Source: Candidatus Tenebribacter davisii (lineage in GTDB: Bacteria > Cloacimonadota > Cloacimonadia > Cloacimonadales > TCS61). Taken from it: a DNA stretch of 64,000 nt. A program made the position numbers and the translations under genes. Location: assembly GCA_030765535.1 (NCBI GenBank), contig JAVCCH010000166.1:1-64000 (forward strand). Reading direction: 5' to 3'. Of this stretch, positions 38,601 to 47,730 are shown in pieces (the stretch's first letter is position 1; every line of letters begins with the position of its first letter). The notes under the pieces were generated by a model. It did not search any database, was not told the origin of the DNA, and worked only from the letters and a program-made list of their open reading frames with translations.

Positions 38601-39244
38601 CTGTTTATTCCTATTATGATGATTCTCAAAATATTTTTATCATAGAATGGTCAAACTGCAGGAACTATCACAGCTATTCTTATGAGACTTTCCAGGTTGT
38701 TTTCTATGATCTGATTTACTATCCATCAATAAACGGCAATGGTGATATCCTATTCCAATATAACCAAGTACAAAATAATGATAGTTCCGATAATTATGCA
38801 ACAATTGGTATAGAAAACGAAACACAAACAAATGGATTACTAATAACTTTTGCTAATATTTATGCCCCAACAGCCCATGAACTAGAATCAGAAACTGCAA
38901 TTTTATTCACAGCAAATGGTGATTCACAGGTTAATGTTGATCAAGAACTTACTATGAACATTCCTACTCTTTATCAGAATTATCCAAATCCCTTTAATCC
39001 AACAACAACGATATCATTTTCATTAACTTCTCAAAATTCTGAAAAAGTAGAATTAACAGTTTATAATCTAAAAGGGCAGAAAGTGAAACAACTTATTAGC
39101 AATCAACTACCAGTTGGTCAGTATTCTATTGTTTGGAACGGTACAGATTTGAATGATCAACCTGTATCTTCAGGAGTATATTTCTATAAATTGGCAGCTG
39201 ATGGTAAAACAATAGCCACTAGAAAATGTTTATTATTAAAATAA
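35639..39244 (+). CDS. T9SS-secreted C25 (gingipain-like) peptidase family protein, copy 1
   Basis: 1201 residues: signal peptide (1-18), propeptide-like region, C25 peptidase-like domain (about 215-560: YVVLVGDVDG, GEDYFPDVLVGRLSV), CARDB/Ig-like domains (about 570-860), a jelly-roll-like module (about 870-1090) and a sorting domain with YPNPFNPTT (about 1115-1201). The catalytic Cys equivalent is Cys449 (SIVCGGGDF). At the place of the gingipain GHG histidine it has YRGFGG (Phe413), so classical Cys-His catalysis is doubtful. It is followed 16 bases later by a paralogue. Confidence 0.85.
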   Translation: MKLFITLILLSFIIFSTAIDLDFSGDQIIISGDFDKIEFTEKLTQNITFTQLNLRNCRPTGKIGEPELPIFSQLIELPNTGNYKLDNISYNEEIIELGNSVLPCGLLDDHDINLSEYQSDKWIPEEIVTISDPNIMGAYRFTQIAVSPIQYNPVQNKLKILKDIDINLSLDTNILKNPKLKENKINSFSSLSATIIPGSRPRISDQKGQYLFIIQDDTAPMLEPLLRWKEKLGYTTRVATLSETGSDSGAIKNFIQNAYDNWETPPEYVVLVGDVDGPISVPSFYVEGYLTPWVVSDHKYSILEGEDYFPDVLVGRLSVRSQLQLNTIISKIINYESNPFIENNWQKKALMMAYVDTWSEFYSARETVMEVRTKLLDFEFTVVDTFISPYQSGISNLKNMINDGYTFLNYRGFGGPSYWSGHYGAMFDINAIGSLNNGFKLPMVTSIVCGGGDFGSTNYPTCFGETWLTAGSPSNPKGAIGFIGPSEHDTKTPFNNTNDMGIYQGITQEGVTRCGEMMLRGKMELYNNYPNCHNWGNALNSDQFYFFVYNLLGDPGLQILTDTPKDFDIYIPDEIPSGSNFLEIQIELNDEDRSGFTIAITNSDSLITTGITDVSGIAAIPIDLTAGAYEVTASKYLFIPVTYVLSVVEAEIVRVDEYSCSGIIPGEAVSIIVSIHNSSNTQANNLEIELSTEEDFIEIVTGSSAIASLDANEYTTCNFEIELDHSWQDGINGGLFLNISSDLGENDFFMPIEIISPQFTISDFIIDEPNGNLLQNSNSTFNLEILNSGNFDADETIIEMIAMSDNFEVINAETICPTIQTGQTGLIESFFEIAIDDAISGELAKFKFIITNSGNVLQEITYSYPIGEISEESPTFCDQDYIAIESSDIGNFTAPIYDWIEINPSAGGQGSIIQGGSVNGSDGFTKTIDLPFDFQYFGMIYDEISVCSNGWISMGDTDRVFFRNKNIPSGVGAKAMIAPFWDNLINGSVYSYYDDSQNIFIIEWSNCRNYHSYSYETFQVVFYDLIYYPSINGNGDILFQYNQVQNNDSSDNYATIGIENETQTNGLLITFANIYAPTAHELESETAILFTANGDSQVNVDQELTMNIPTLYQNYPNPFNPTTTISFSLTSQNSEKVELTVYNLKGQKVKQLISNQLPVGQYSIVWNGTDLNDQPVSSGVYFYKLAADGKTIATRKCLLLK

Positions 39245-39260
39245 TTTGCGGGGTGTTTTT

Positions 39261-42200
39261 TTGAAGAAGATTATACTTATACTTAGTTTATTGATAATAT
39301 TTTTGCAACTTGTTGGATTGGAATTTTCAGAAATTGGTAACTCATTTCAGGTCAGCGGAAGTTTTGAAATTGAACAGATCAAAACTATTCAATCTAAAGA
39401 TAAAACTTATAACAGTATCATTATTTCTGAATGTAAAAGTAGTATGGTCTCAAATTATTTTGAACTACCAATATATTCAAAATTAGTTTCTCTCCCAAGT
39501 ACTGGAAATTATAAGTGTTCTCAGCTTGAATATGATTATGATGAAATTGTGCTTTCCAATAAAATTGCACATGTAAATGATTCTGAACAGGAACTTTTTA
39601 CTCTCAATAAATGGATCCCAGAGAATATTGTTTCCATTGGAAAACCAGTAATAATGCGTGGAAACAGATTTTCTCAAATTTCTATTTCCCCTATTCAATA
39701 CAATCCAAAACTGAATGCGATTAGACTTATCAAAGACGTTCAACTAGAATTTGAAATTGATCAATCTGACTTCAGAAATCCTCTAACAAAAATTATTACA
39801 TCAACTTCATTCAATAAGATTGCATCGGAAAGGATTCTCGGTGCGAAGAACATTACACGTTCAACCGGAGGAAAATATCTTTTTATTGCACCAAGTAGTG
39901 TTGAGAACATTTTACAACCACTTCTTCGCTGGAAGGAAAAGCTTGGTTTTAAAGCAAAATTAGCTTTTCTTGAAGATATTGGTAATACAGCTGAAGATGT
40001 AAAAGCATATCTACAAAATGCCTATGATAACTGGGAGTTCCCACCGGAATTTGTTGTTTTGGTTGGAGACGTAACAGGTGCAATTCAATGTCCTGCTTTT
40101 TATGTGGAAGGATCCTGGATGCCTTGGAATGTAAGTGATCATAATTATACATTACTTGATGGAGAGGATTATTTCCCTGACATTTTTATCGGAAGACTGT
40201 CTGTTCAAAGTCAAATGGAATTAAGGACTATTGTTTCAAAAATAAAAAACTATGAACGGAATCCATTTATGGAGATCCCCTGGCAAAAACGTGCTTTAAT
40301 GGTTGGACTTGTCGAAGCATGGAATGGGTACTCCCAACGTGAAACTTTGATGGGAATCCGAAACAAACTTCTGGATTTTGAATATGCTGTAGTGGATACA
40401 TTTATAAATCCGTGGCAGCAAGGACAAACCATGCTGGCAAACTCTATAAGTGAAGGTGAATCATTTATCTGTTATCGTGGAGCTGGATCTCCTTCCTATT
40501 GGAGTGGTTCCCCGGGTGTTATGTTCACAAGTGATAACATTGAACTATTGACGAATGGTTTCATGCTGCCAATGGTTACCAGTATGACATGCGCCGGTGG
40601 TGATTTTGCTAGTGAGCAATACTCAACCTGCTTTGGTGAAAAATGGCTTGTAAGTGGAAGTCCAGCAGTTCCTAAGGGCGCAATCGGATTCATCGGGCCA
40701 AGTGAATATGATACAAAAACCTGGTTCAATAATGCAAATGCGATGGGTATTTATCAGGGAGTTACCCAGGAAGGATTATTCCGTTGCGGTGAAATACTGC
40801 TGCGAGGTAAGATGGAACTTTATATTAATTACCCGCAAAGTCATGCCTGGGGTAATGCCTCAAATTCAGATCAGTTCTATTTTTATGTTTATAATCTATT
40901 GGGTGATCCCGGATTACAAATCCTTACTGATATTCCAAAAGAATTGGAACTCAACTTTACTGCATCTATTCCCTCTTCTGCTAATTTTATTGAAGCGCAA
41001 ATTGATATTGAGGAAGACGATCTTTCAGGATTCACAATTGCGATAACTTCTGAAGATAGCCTAATAACAACAGGAATCACAAATGCCAGCGGAATTGCTG
41101 ATATACCTCTAGATCTCCCTGCTGGAAACTATGAGATTACGGCTTCTAAATATTGTTATATCCCCAAGACAAGTGAGCTTGAAGTAAATTCAGATATAGA
41201 TATTATCTTGGAAAATTATTCGTTTCCAAATCAATTAATATCCGGGCAAAACGGTTCTTTAGAATTTACAATTTCAAATCCTGGAACGTCTAATATTGAA
41301 GATATTACAATAACACCAATCTGTGACAATGAGCATATTTCTTTCATCTCTGAACCAATTTTACTGGATATCCTTGAAGTCGGTCAAAATTATTCTGATC
41401 TATTTGAAATTGAAGTCTCTGAAAGTTGGGTTAACGGAGATGATATCCAGATATTTTTAAATATCACTTCTAATAATGAAGATTATGTATTTTTGGTCTC
41501 CACAATTATTTCATCACCTGAACTCGTTATTTCTGAATTCTTGGTTCAAAATTCAACTCAGTGTTTATTGCAAAATCAAACAGTAGATGTTATTATCGAA
41601 CTTCTAAATTGCAGTGAGTATGAAACAGGAGTTTTTCAAACTGAATTAACCTGTATAAATGAAAATGCTATCGTTGAAGATGCTGTATTCAATTTCAGCA
41701 GCATACTGCAAAATGAAACAGGATCCGGTAATTTTACCATAACACCAGAAAACGTGAACTCAGGTGAAATTGCCCAATTTAATTTAATAATAACTGGGAA
41801 TGATAATGCGCTTCAGAGCATCAACTTTAATTTCCCGATCGGGATTATTGATTCTACCAGTATCACATTTTGTGAAAATGGTTATTTTGCAATTGAATCG
41901 AGTGATATTGGTAACTTTAGTGCCCCTGAATATGATTGGATAGAGATCGATCCAACCCATGGTGGAGACGGCTCGTTACTTGATCCCGATCATACAACAA
42001 TGAACGGATTTGCAAAATTTATTCCTCTTCCATTCCAAATTAATTATTTCGGAATCTTTTATGATAATATCTCAATTTGTTCCAATGGATATATTTCCAT
42101 GGAAACAACTCCTCTCATTTTTCAAAGAAATCGCAATATCCCTTCTGGAGTTGGAACCTCCGGTATGATCGCTCCTTTCTGGGATAATCTTTATGATGGA

Positions 42201-44135
42201 CGAATTTATGTGAAATATGATGAAGAGAATAATTATTTTATAATTGAATGGTCAGATTTTAAAAATGAATTTGATGAAAGCAATGAGATATTCCAGCTTA
42301 TTCTTTATGATCCTGAATTTTATTACACAAATGATGTAAATAAATTAATGAAGTTCCAATATAAAGAAGTTAATAATACCGATCAGGATGAGAATTATGC
42401 AACTGTGGGCTTAGAAAATTACCAACAAACTGAAGGGTTATTATTAACTTTTTCAAATATCTATCCAAATACTGTTCATGAAATACAAGATGAAACAGCA
42501 ATATTATTTAGCAATGACATTGAGAATAATTTCCCATATATAAGTGTTGCTCCTGAAAGTTTCAGTTTTTCTGTACCTGCTGATTCTACTTTTACTGCTG
42601 ATCTTACTCTTTCTAATCTAGAAGGGACATCCGATGTTTCCTATAATATCTCGTTTGCACATTTTGCCAGAATACCAGATAATGAAATCAATAACTTCAA
42701 TGAAGATTTTTCTCGAAATATTGAAAATGATTATATTTTTAATATGACAAATTCCTATATACCGATCGAACCAATGAGTTTTCTTTTCTATCTTATTCAC
42801 AATAATATTGATGGAGAAGGAATTCATGGAGTTACCATTGATTTCCCACCCGGGTTTTATGTTAATAGCGCCAATGATATTGATGACCTGAGCTATAATG
42901 GTGAAACCGGTTATGGCGTTGAAGTTAGCTGGGGTTTTAACTCAGGTAACAGCATTTCACCAACAACTGCAACTCCTATTAATGTTAATGTAACAATAGA
43001 TGAAGATCAAATTTCTCCAGTAAATATTGACTGGTATTTAGAAGGTGATGGATCGGGCACTGATCCTCACCAGATAAGTGGTACATTTATTGTGAATCCG
43101 ACAACAGACAATTACTTTTGGATATCATATCCAAACGGTGGAGAGACTGTTGTTCCCTCAATTCAGGATACACTTAAATGGGATAAATACGGCGAAGCAG
43201 AATATGTGAAGATCATGCTGAGTAGAGACAATGCACAAAGCTGGCTTGTAATTGAAGATATGGCAGAGAATTCAGGTAGTTATCCATTTGTATTTGATGG
43301 GCCACTAAGTGATGAATGCTGGTTAAAAGTAGTAACTCTGGATGAAAGCAGTTATGATATCTCCGATAGTACCTTCAGTATCTCGGCATTTAATATTACA
43401 TATCCTGAAGAAGGCTCAATTTTATCTTACGGAGAACCTGTTACCTTAATCTGGGAAGATACGGGGAATTATGATAATGTAATGATCGAGATATCTACAA
43501 ATAATGGTTATACCTGGGAGACTATCGCTGAATCTACAGAAAATACAGGTTCTTTCAGTTTTAATGTTCCCGGACCACCTTCCGAATATACTCTAATTAG
43601 AATTAGTAATATAAACTGTAGTATTCAAAATACTTCTCGGCTTTTTACAATAGTAGATTCACCTGTCAACTGGCTCTCAGTTGAAAATACTACTGGTACC
43701 ATACCGGCTGGAGAGATCGAAAATAATTTGATAACTATATCCACCAATGATCTAGCTCCAGCAACCTATGTTGCTATCATAAAAATGGTTTCCGATATCG
43801 GGCAGATCTTGAATATCCCCATAACTTTAGAAGTTTATTCTACAACTCCTCCAGTAGTACGATATGTTCTTAAACAGAATTATCCGAATCCTTTCAATCC
43901 ATTCACTAAAATTGATTATGACGTTCCAGAAACAGGTAAAATTACAATTAAGGTTTATAACATTCGAGGACAGTATATAAAAACCTTGATCAATGAAAAA
44001 AAGGATAGAGGAAGTTATTATACATACTGGGATGGAACAGATGATAAAAATAATAAAGTCAGTTCAGGGATCTATTTTTATCAGCTTAATTCTGTTAGAT
44101 CTACTAAAACAAAAAAGATGATCCTTGTGAAATAA
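39261..44135 (+). CDS. T9SS-secreted C25 (gingipain-like) peptidase family protein, copy 2
   Basis: 1624 residues from a TTG start at 39261, chosen because it opens a clean signal peptide (MKKIILILSLLIIFLQLVG) and has GGGG about 7 bases upstream; a TTG at 39246 is the alternative. The C25-like domain (about 210-560) and following modules match copy 1 closely. It has Cys444 (SMTCAGGDF) but YRGAG (Ala408) where gingipains have the catalytic His. It adds two Ig-like domains with an 'NGGETV...LKW' pattern (about 1290-1465), a BACON-like repeat and a terminal YPNPFNPFT sorting domain. A tandem duplication with later domain gain is likely. Confidence 0.84.
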   Translation: MKKIILILSLLIIFLQLVGLEFSEIGNSFQVSGSFEIEQIKTIQSKDKTYNSIIISECKSSMVSNYFELPIYSKLVSLPSTGNYKCSQLEYDYDEIVLSNKIAHVNDSEQELFTLNKWIPENIVSIGKPVIMRGNRFSQISISPIQYNPKLNAIRLIKDVQLEFEIDQSDFRNPLTKIITSTSFNKIASERILGAKNITRSTGGKYLFIAPSSVENILQPLLRWKEKLGFKAKLAFLEDIGNTAEDVKAYLQNAYDNWEFPPEFVVLVGDVTGAIQCPAFYVEGSWMPWNVSDHNYTLLDGEDYFPDIFIGRLSVQSQMELRTIVSKIKNYERNPFMEIPWQKRALMVGLVEAWNGYSQRETLMGIRNKLLDFEYAVVDTFINPWQQGQTMLANSISEGESFICYRGAGSPSYWSGSPGVMFTSDNIELLTNGFMLPMVTSMTCAGGDFASEQYSTCFGEKWLVSGSPAVPKGAIGFIGPSEYDTKTWFNNANAMGIYQGVTQEGLFRCGEILLRGKMELYINYPQSHAWGNASNSDQFYFYVYNLLGDPGLQILTDIPKELELNFTASIPSSANFIEAQIDIEEDDLSGFTIAITSEDSLITTGITNASGIADIPLDLPAGNYEITASKYCYIPKTSELEVNSDIDIILENYSFPNQLISGQNGSLEFTISNPGTSNIEDITITPICDNEHISFISEPILLDILEVGQNYSDLFEIEVSESWVNGDDIQIFLNITSNNEDYVFLVSTIISSPELVISEFLVQNSTQCLLQNQTVDVIIELLNCSEYETGVFQTELTCINENAIVEDAVFNFSSILQNETGSGNFTITPENVNSGEIAQFNLIITGNDNALQSINFNFPIGIIDSTSITFCENGYFAIESSDIGNFSAPEYDWIEIDPTHGGDGSLLDPDHTTMNGFAKFIPLPFQINYFGIFYDNISICSNGYISMETTPLIFQRNRNIPSGVGTSGMIAPFWDNLYDGRIYVKYDEENNYFIIEWSDFKNEFDESNEIFQLILYDPEFYYTNDVNKLMKFQYKEVNNTDQDENYATVGLENYQQTEGLLLTFSNIYPNTVHEIQDETAILFSNDIENNFPYISVAPESFSFSVPADSTFTADLTLSNLEGTSDVSYNISFAHFARIPDNEINNFNEDFSRNIENDYIFNMTNSYIPIEPMSFLFYLIHNNIDGEGIHGVTIDFPPGFYVNSANDIDDLSYNGETGYGVEVSWGFNSGNSISPTTATPINVNVTIDEDQISPVNIDWYLEGDGSGTDPHQISGTFIVNPTTDNYFWISYPNGGETVVPSIQDTLKWDKYGEAEYVKIMLSRDNAQSWLVIEDMAENSGSYPFVFDGPLSDECWLKVVTLDESSYDISDSTFSISAFNITYPEEGSILSYGEPVTLIWEDTGNYDNVMIEISTNNGYTWETIAESTENTGSFSFNVPGPPSEYTLIRISNINCSIQNTSRLFTIVDSPVNWLSVENTTGTIPAGEIENNLITISTNDLAPATYVAIIKMVSDIGQILNIPITLEVYSTTPPVVRYVLKQNYPNPFNPFTKIDYDVPETGKITIKVYNIRGQYIKTLINEKKDRGSYYTYWDGTDDKNNKVSSGIYFYQLNSVRSTKTKKMILVK

Positions 44136-44147
44136 TTTTCTGTATTC

Positions 44148-44178
44148 ACATAATATCCACTAAATGGATGGATTATGT
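44148..44178 (+). terminator. Stem-loop after the C25 gene pair
   Basis: ACATAATATCCA (44148-44159) pairs with TGGATggATTATGT (44165-44178) with a two-base bulge and a CTAAA loop. No T-run follows, so it is a possible but weak terminator. Confidence 0.35.
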
Positions 44179-44222
44179 TACATCAGTTTGCAGATCTTGA
44201 AATTTACAAGCAGATAAATTTC

Positions 44223-44252
44223 TTGTCATGAATTTCGAAACTTAAACTTTTG
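44223..44252 (+). promoter_or_regulatory. Putative promoter for ornithine carbamoyltransferase
   Basis: TTGTCA begins at 44223; 19 bases after TTG comes AACTTTTG (44245-44252). AGGAGA precedes the ATG at 44282 at a good distance. Confidence 0.4.
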
Positions 44253-44281
44253 TCTTAAAAAATGTATTAGGAGAATAAATT

Positions 44282-45283
44282 ATGGCTTATAATCTTCGTA
44301 ACAGAAACTTTTTGAAATTATTGGATTTCACTCCTAAAGAGATCAATTTTCTACTTGATCTTTCTTTAGATCTCAAAAAAGCAAAATATGCAGGAACAGA
44401 GCAGCCAACTCTTACAGGTAAAAACATTGCACTCATCTTTGAAAAATCTTCAACTCGTACAAGATGTGCTTTTGAAGTAGCTGCACTTGATCAAGGTGCT
44501 CATGTCACTTATCTCGGACCCAGCGGTAGCCAGATCGGCAATAAGGAAACCATGAAAGATACAGCTCGAGTACTTGGCAGAATGTATGATGGTATCGAAT
44601 ACCGTGGTTTTGGACAGGATATTGTAGAAGAATTAGGGGAATATGCTGGAGTTCCAGTTTGGAATGGACTTACAACTGAATTCCATCCAACCCAGATCCT
44701 GGCTGATTTCCTCACAGCTAAAGAGCACCTGAAAAAACCTTTTGATCAAATGGTTTTCACTTACGTTGGAGATGGAAGGAATAACATGGGTAATTCACTT
44801 ATGGTTGGCGGTGCTAAGCTGGGAATGGATTTTAGGATCGTAGCACCTGAAGAGGTTCAACCTGATGACAAGCTCATTGATAAATGTAAGGCAATTGCCT
44901 TAGAGACCGGAGCTAAGATAACTGTTACTGATAATATTGAGGAAGGTGTTAAGAACTCTGATGTGATCTACACAGATGTTTGGGTTTCAATGGGAGAACC
45001 GGAAGAAACTTGGAAAAAGAGAATTGATCTGCTTAAAGCATACCAGGTTAATAAAGCAATGATGAATCTGACAGGGAAATCACATACTATCTTTATGCAC
45101 TGTTTACCGTCATTCCATAATACTGATACTAAAATTGGAAAAGATGTCTTCGAAAAATTTGGTCTCCCGGAAATGGAAGTTTCCGATGAAGTATTTGAGA
45201 GTGAAGCTTCTGTTATTTTTGACGAAGCTGAGAACAGAATGCACACCATAAAAGCTATAATGGTAGCAACCTTGGGTAAATAA
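44282..45283 (+). CDS. argF: Ornithine carbamoyltransferase
   Basis: Makes citrulline from ornithine and carbamoyl phosphate, or runs in reverse in the arginine deiminase pathway. 333 residues. Carbamoyl-phosphate motif STRTR (57-61), HPTQ (135-138), the ornithine-binding DVWVSMGE (232-239) and catalytic HCLP (273-276) are intact. The length and the extended [23 protein letters not shown] segment resemble the 330-340-residue group that includes E. coli ArgF and catabolic ArcB. No arcA, arcC or other arg gene is nearby, so anabolic or catabolic use cannot be decided. It is monocistronic, ending in a strong terminator. Confidence 0.95.
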   Translation: MAYNLRNRNFLKLLDFTPKEINFLLDLSLDLKKAKYAGTEQPTLTGKNIALIFEKSSTRTRCAFEVAALDQGAHVTYLGPSGSQIGNKETMKDTARVLGRMYDGIEYRGFGQDIVEELGEYAGVPVWNGLTTEFHPTQILADFLTAKEHLKKPFDQMVFTYVGDGRNNMGNSLMVGGAKLGMDFRIVAPEEVQPDDKLIDKCKAIALETGAKITVTDNIEEGVKNSDVIYTDVWVSMGEPEETWKKRIDLLKAYQVNKAMMNLTGKSHTIFMHCLPSFHNTDTKIGKDVFEKFGLPEMEVSDEVFESEASVIFDEAENRMHTIKAIMVATLGK

Positions 45284-45289
45284 TATAAC

Positions 45290-45330
45290 TGTCCCTGCTG
45301 AATTAACTTTTCGCAGGGACATATTTTTTA
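45290..45330 (+). terminator. Rho-independent terminator after argF
   Basis: TGTCCCTGC (45290-45298) pairs perfectly with GCAGGGACA (45313-45321) and is followed by TATTTTTT. The T-run ends 2-3 bases before the start codon of the next gene. Confidence 0.85.
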
Positions 45331-45331
45331 A

Positions 45332-46093
45332 ATGAATAGAATCCATCTAATTTTATTAATTCTTCTAATTCCACTACTTTTAAATTCATATATTTTTGAG
45401 ATTGATACGACTGAATCATTGATCTTTCTCACTACAGCTCTAACGCTTGACCTGAGCAATAACTATTTTGACCGTCAACTCATTGAATCACCAACCGAAC
45501 TGGAATTGAATGCACTGAATAAAGATGATGTTCCATCCTTTGATAAAATTGGTTTACAATCCTATTCTGCAGTTTTAAAAGATTTTAGCGATTATTCAGC
45601 TTTTCTGACAATTGGTTCAACCTTGTACTGCCTATATGAAAACGACAAAAAGGTAATATTTAATAACCTGATGGTTTTCAGTGAAATTATGCTGGCACAA
45701 AGCACAATTTGTAAATGGACAAAAACTTTTTCACACCGTTTTAGACCGTTTGTTTATGATGATGCTATCTCATTAACAAAGAAAGTACAAAGAAACAGTC
45801 AACACTCATTTTACTCTATGCACTCCTCAACTGTTTTCAGTGCAGCTACTTGCGGATATTTTTATTATTACCAGAATTATGGACACAACATCCTAGCAGG
45901 CTCACTTTTATTTGGATCGGCAAGTGCTACGGCAATCTTACGAGTTGCATCTGCTCAGCACTTTCCATCAGATGTTATTGTTGGTGCTGTTGTTGGAAGC
46001 AGTATAAGTTATTTGATCTGCAAGTACCATCACAATAAAAAGCTAAAGTTATCATTCGGTTTTAATTCTGTAGATATCAGTTATAAATTCTAG
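45332..46093 (+). CDS. PAP2-family membrane phosphatase
   Basis: 253 residues with an N-terminal hydrophobic segment or signal (about 3-20) and further membrane helices. All three PAP2 motifs fit: K131-x6-R138-P139, S162-M-H164 and R204-x5-H210-x3-D214 (RVASAQHFPSDV). Such enzymes remove phosphate from undecaprenyl pyrophosphate, phosphatidic acid or lipid A. The ATG has no Shine-Dalgarno sequence and comes directly after the argF terminator, so either readthrough or a transcript with almost no leader must serve it. The exact lipid substrate is unknown. Confidence 0.87.
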   Translation: MNRIHLILLILLIPLLLNSYIFEIDTTESLIFLTTALTLDLSNNYFDRQLIESPTELELNALNKDDVPSFDKIGLQSYSAVLKDFSDYSAFLTIGSTLYCLYENDKKVIFNNLMVFSEIMLAQSTICKWTKTFSHRFRPFVYDDAISLTKKVQRNSQHSFYSMHSSTVFSAATCGYFYYYQNYGHNILAGSLLFGSASATAILRVASAQHFPSDVIVGAVVGSSISYLICKYHHNKKLKLSFGFNSVDISYKF

Positions 46094-46114
46094 ATTAACA
46101 ATTTCTAACTATAT

Positions 46115-46147
46115 AAAAAACCCACAACTAAAGTCATGGGCTTTTTT
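46115..46147. terminator. Bidirectional terminator between PAP2 and acyl-activating enzyme genes
   Basis: AAAAAACCCA (46115-46124) pairs with TGGGCTTTTTT (46137-46147) with one unpaired base. A-run and T-run flank the stem, so it can end transcription from both sides. Confidence 0.7.
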
Positions 46148-46174
46148 ATTAACTTATTCTCTTTCTCTTTTTTC

Positions 46175-46202
46175 TAATTTTTAACTTCTAACTTCTAATT
46201 TT
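46175..46202. repeat. Heptanucleotide repeat array (TAATTTT/TAACTTC, four units)
   Basis: Four successive 7-base units, TAATTTT TAACTTC TAACTTC TAATTTT; on the other strand AAAATTA/GAAGTTA. It reaches over the last codons and stop of the acyl-activating enzyme gene. The unit resembles the AAATTAN arrays at 54352-54372 and 54407-54441. Confidence 0.6.
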
Positions 46203-47730
46203 TCTTCTTTCCGTTTTCCTGTCTTTCTCTACAAATTCTTTCCACTTCACGGAAAGCAACTTTTCCGCTACCCATCATAGGAATATCTTCTATTACATAG
46301 AATTCTTTCGGAACTGCAATGGCAGGTAGTTCTTTAGCCATTTTTTTAAGGATCTTCTTCCTGTCAAATTCACCTGTAGCAACTGCAGCTACAACATCCG
46401 CACCTTTTTTGGGATTTGGCACATCAACAACGCAACAGGTAACTCCCTCAGGTAATAAATGAGAAAGAACCTCTTCAACTTTAACCAGCGAGACCATTTC
46501 ACCACCAACTTTTACAAATCTTTTCAATCTACCACGATGCCACAGAAAACCATCTTCATCAATAATTCCCATATCACCAGTATCATACCAGCCGCCGTGC
46601 ATATGCATGGAGGTCTCTTCTACATCACCCAGATAGCCCTTCATTACAAGATCACCTTTTACCAGTATCTTACCTTCTTTATTGGTAGCACAAATCTCAT
46701 CTGACTCTCTATCCAATATTTTAACTTGGACTCCAGGTAATGGTTTTCCTATACTTCCTGGTTTATTGGTACCCGGAACATTAACCGATATTACGGGGCT
46801 TGTTTCAGTTGCACCATAACCTTCCAAGATCTCAATCCCATGTTCTTTTTGGAAAGAAAGACGCAATTTTTCTGTAAGTTTATCGGCACCTGCTATGGCA
46901 TATCTAATTGATGAAAGATCTCCCGGTTCTGCTTTTCGCTGATAACCATGGAAGAAAGTAGGAGTTCCAATGAGAATTGTAATTTTATAATCTACAATAG
47001 ATTTTACTATTGCACTATAATCAAGAGGATTTGCATGAGTAATTATTGATGATCCAAGTGAAAGTGGAAGCCAGAAATTCGTTGTCAATCCAAATACGTG
47101 AAATAGCGGCAGTGTACCGGCAAAAATATCATCGCCTGTTACATCTATTATTTTAGGTATTGTACTTATATTATGGAAGATATTTTTATGTGAGAGTTGC
47201 ACTGCTTTCGGTTCTTTTTCACTACCACTGGTAAACAGGATAACAGAGGTAGATTCATCGTCACCATATTTAACTTTTGACTGCAAAATTTTAGACGGGA
47301 GCTTAGAAGTAAGTGCAGCTTTAAGTTTTTCTGCAGTTGTAAGGGAACTCATAATATCTTCCAGAAAAACCATACCAGGCACAGGATCTACTTTTATCTT
47401 ATCCAGTAGCGCTTTACTTGTTATTATGGTTTTAAAACTACATTTTTCCTGAGCATAAATGGAATTTTCTGCAGCTCCAGTTGAATAGTTTATCATAACC
47501 GGGATCTTACCAGCCATAAGAGTTCCAAGTGTCGAGAGTAAACATCCTGCAGAAGTAGGTACCATGATCCCTAAATATTTACTCTTATATTTTTTAAATC
47601 TTCCCGCAAATATAAATGCAGCAATCAACATTCTTTCATAACTAAGATCTTTACCTGTTGCCTGATCATAAACTGCAATTTTCTTAGAATTTTTCTTAGC
47701 AACTTCGACAAATTTCTGATGTAATTGCAT
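46195..47730 (-). CDS. AMP-dependent acyl-activating enzyme (acyl-ACP synthetase/acyl-CoA ligase)
   Basis: Activates a fatty acid as acyl-AMP and transfers it to ACP or CoA. 511 residues. ANL-superfamily motifs: P-loop-like ILFTSGSEKEPKAVQLSH, LPLFHVFGLT, EGYGATETSPV, WYDTGDMG and hinge RGRLKRFVKVGGEMVS, with a terminal Lys in MGSGKVAFRE. It resembles the synthetase half of Aas (2-acyl-GPE acyltransferase/acyl-ACP synthetase) without the acyltransferase. I start at the ATG at 47728-47730 because GGGAGA is 5-6 bases upstream and the N-terminus then aligns; an open frame runs to 47799. The C-terminal codons lie in a heptad repeat. Confidence 0.85.
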   Translation of the reverse strand: MQLHQKFVEVAKKNSKKIAVYDQATGKDLSYERMLIAAFIFAGRFKKYKSKYLGIMVPTSAGCLLSTLGTLMAGKIPVMINYSTGAAENSIYAQEKCSFKTIITSKALLDKIKVDPVPGMVFLEDIMSSLTTAEKLKAALTSKLPSKILQSKVKYGDDESTSVILFTSGSEKEPKAVQLSHKNIFHNISTIPKIIDVTGDDIFAGTLPLFHVFGLTTNFWLPLSLGSSIITHANPLDYSAIVKSIVDYKITILIGTPTFFHGYQRKAEPGDLSSIRYAIAGADKLTEKLRLSFQKEHGIEILEGYGATETSPVISVNVPGTNKPGSIGKPLPGVQVKILDRESDEICATNKEGKILVKGDLVMKGYLGDVEETSMHMHGGWYDTGDMGIIDEDGFLWHRGRLKRFVKVGGEMVSLVKVEEVLSHLLPEGVTCCVVDVPNPKKGADVVAAVATGEFDRKKILKKMAKELPAIAVPKEFYVIEDIPMMGSGKVAFREVERICRERQENGKKKN

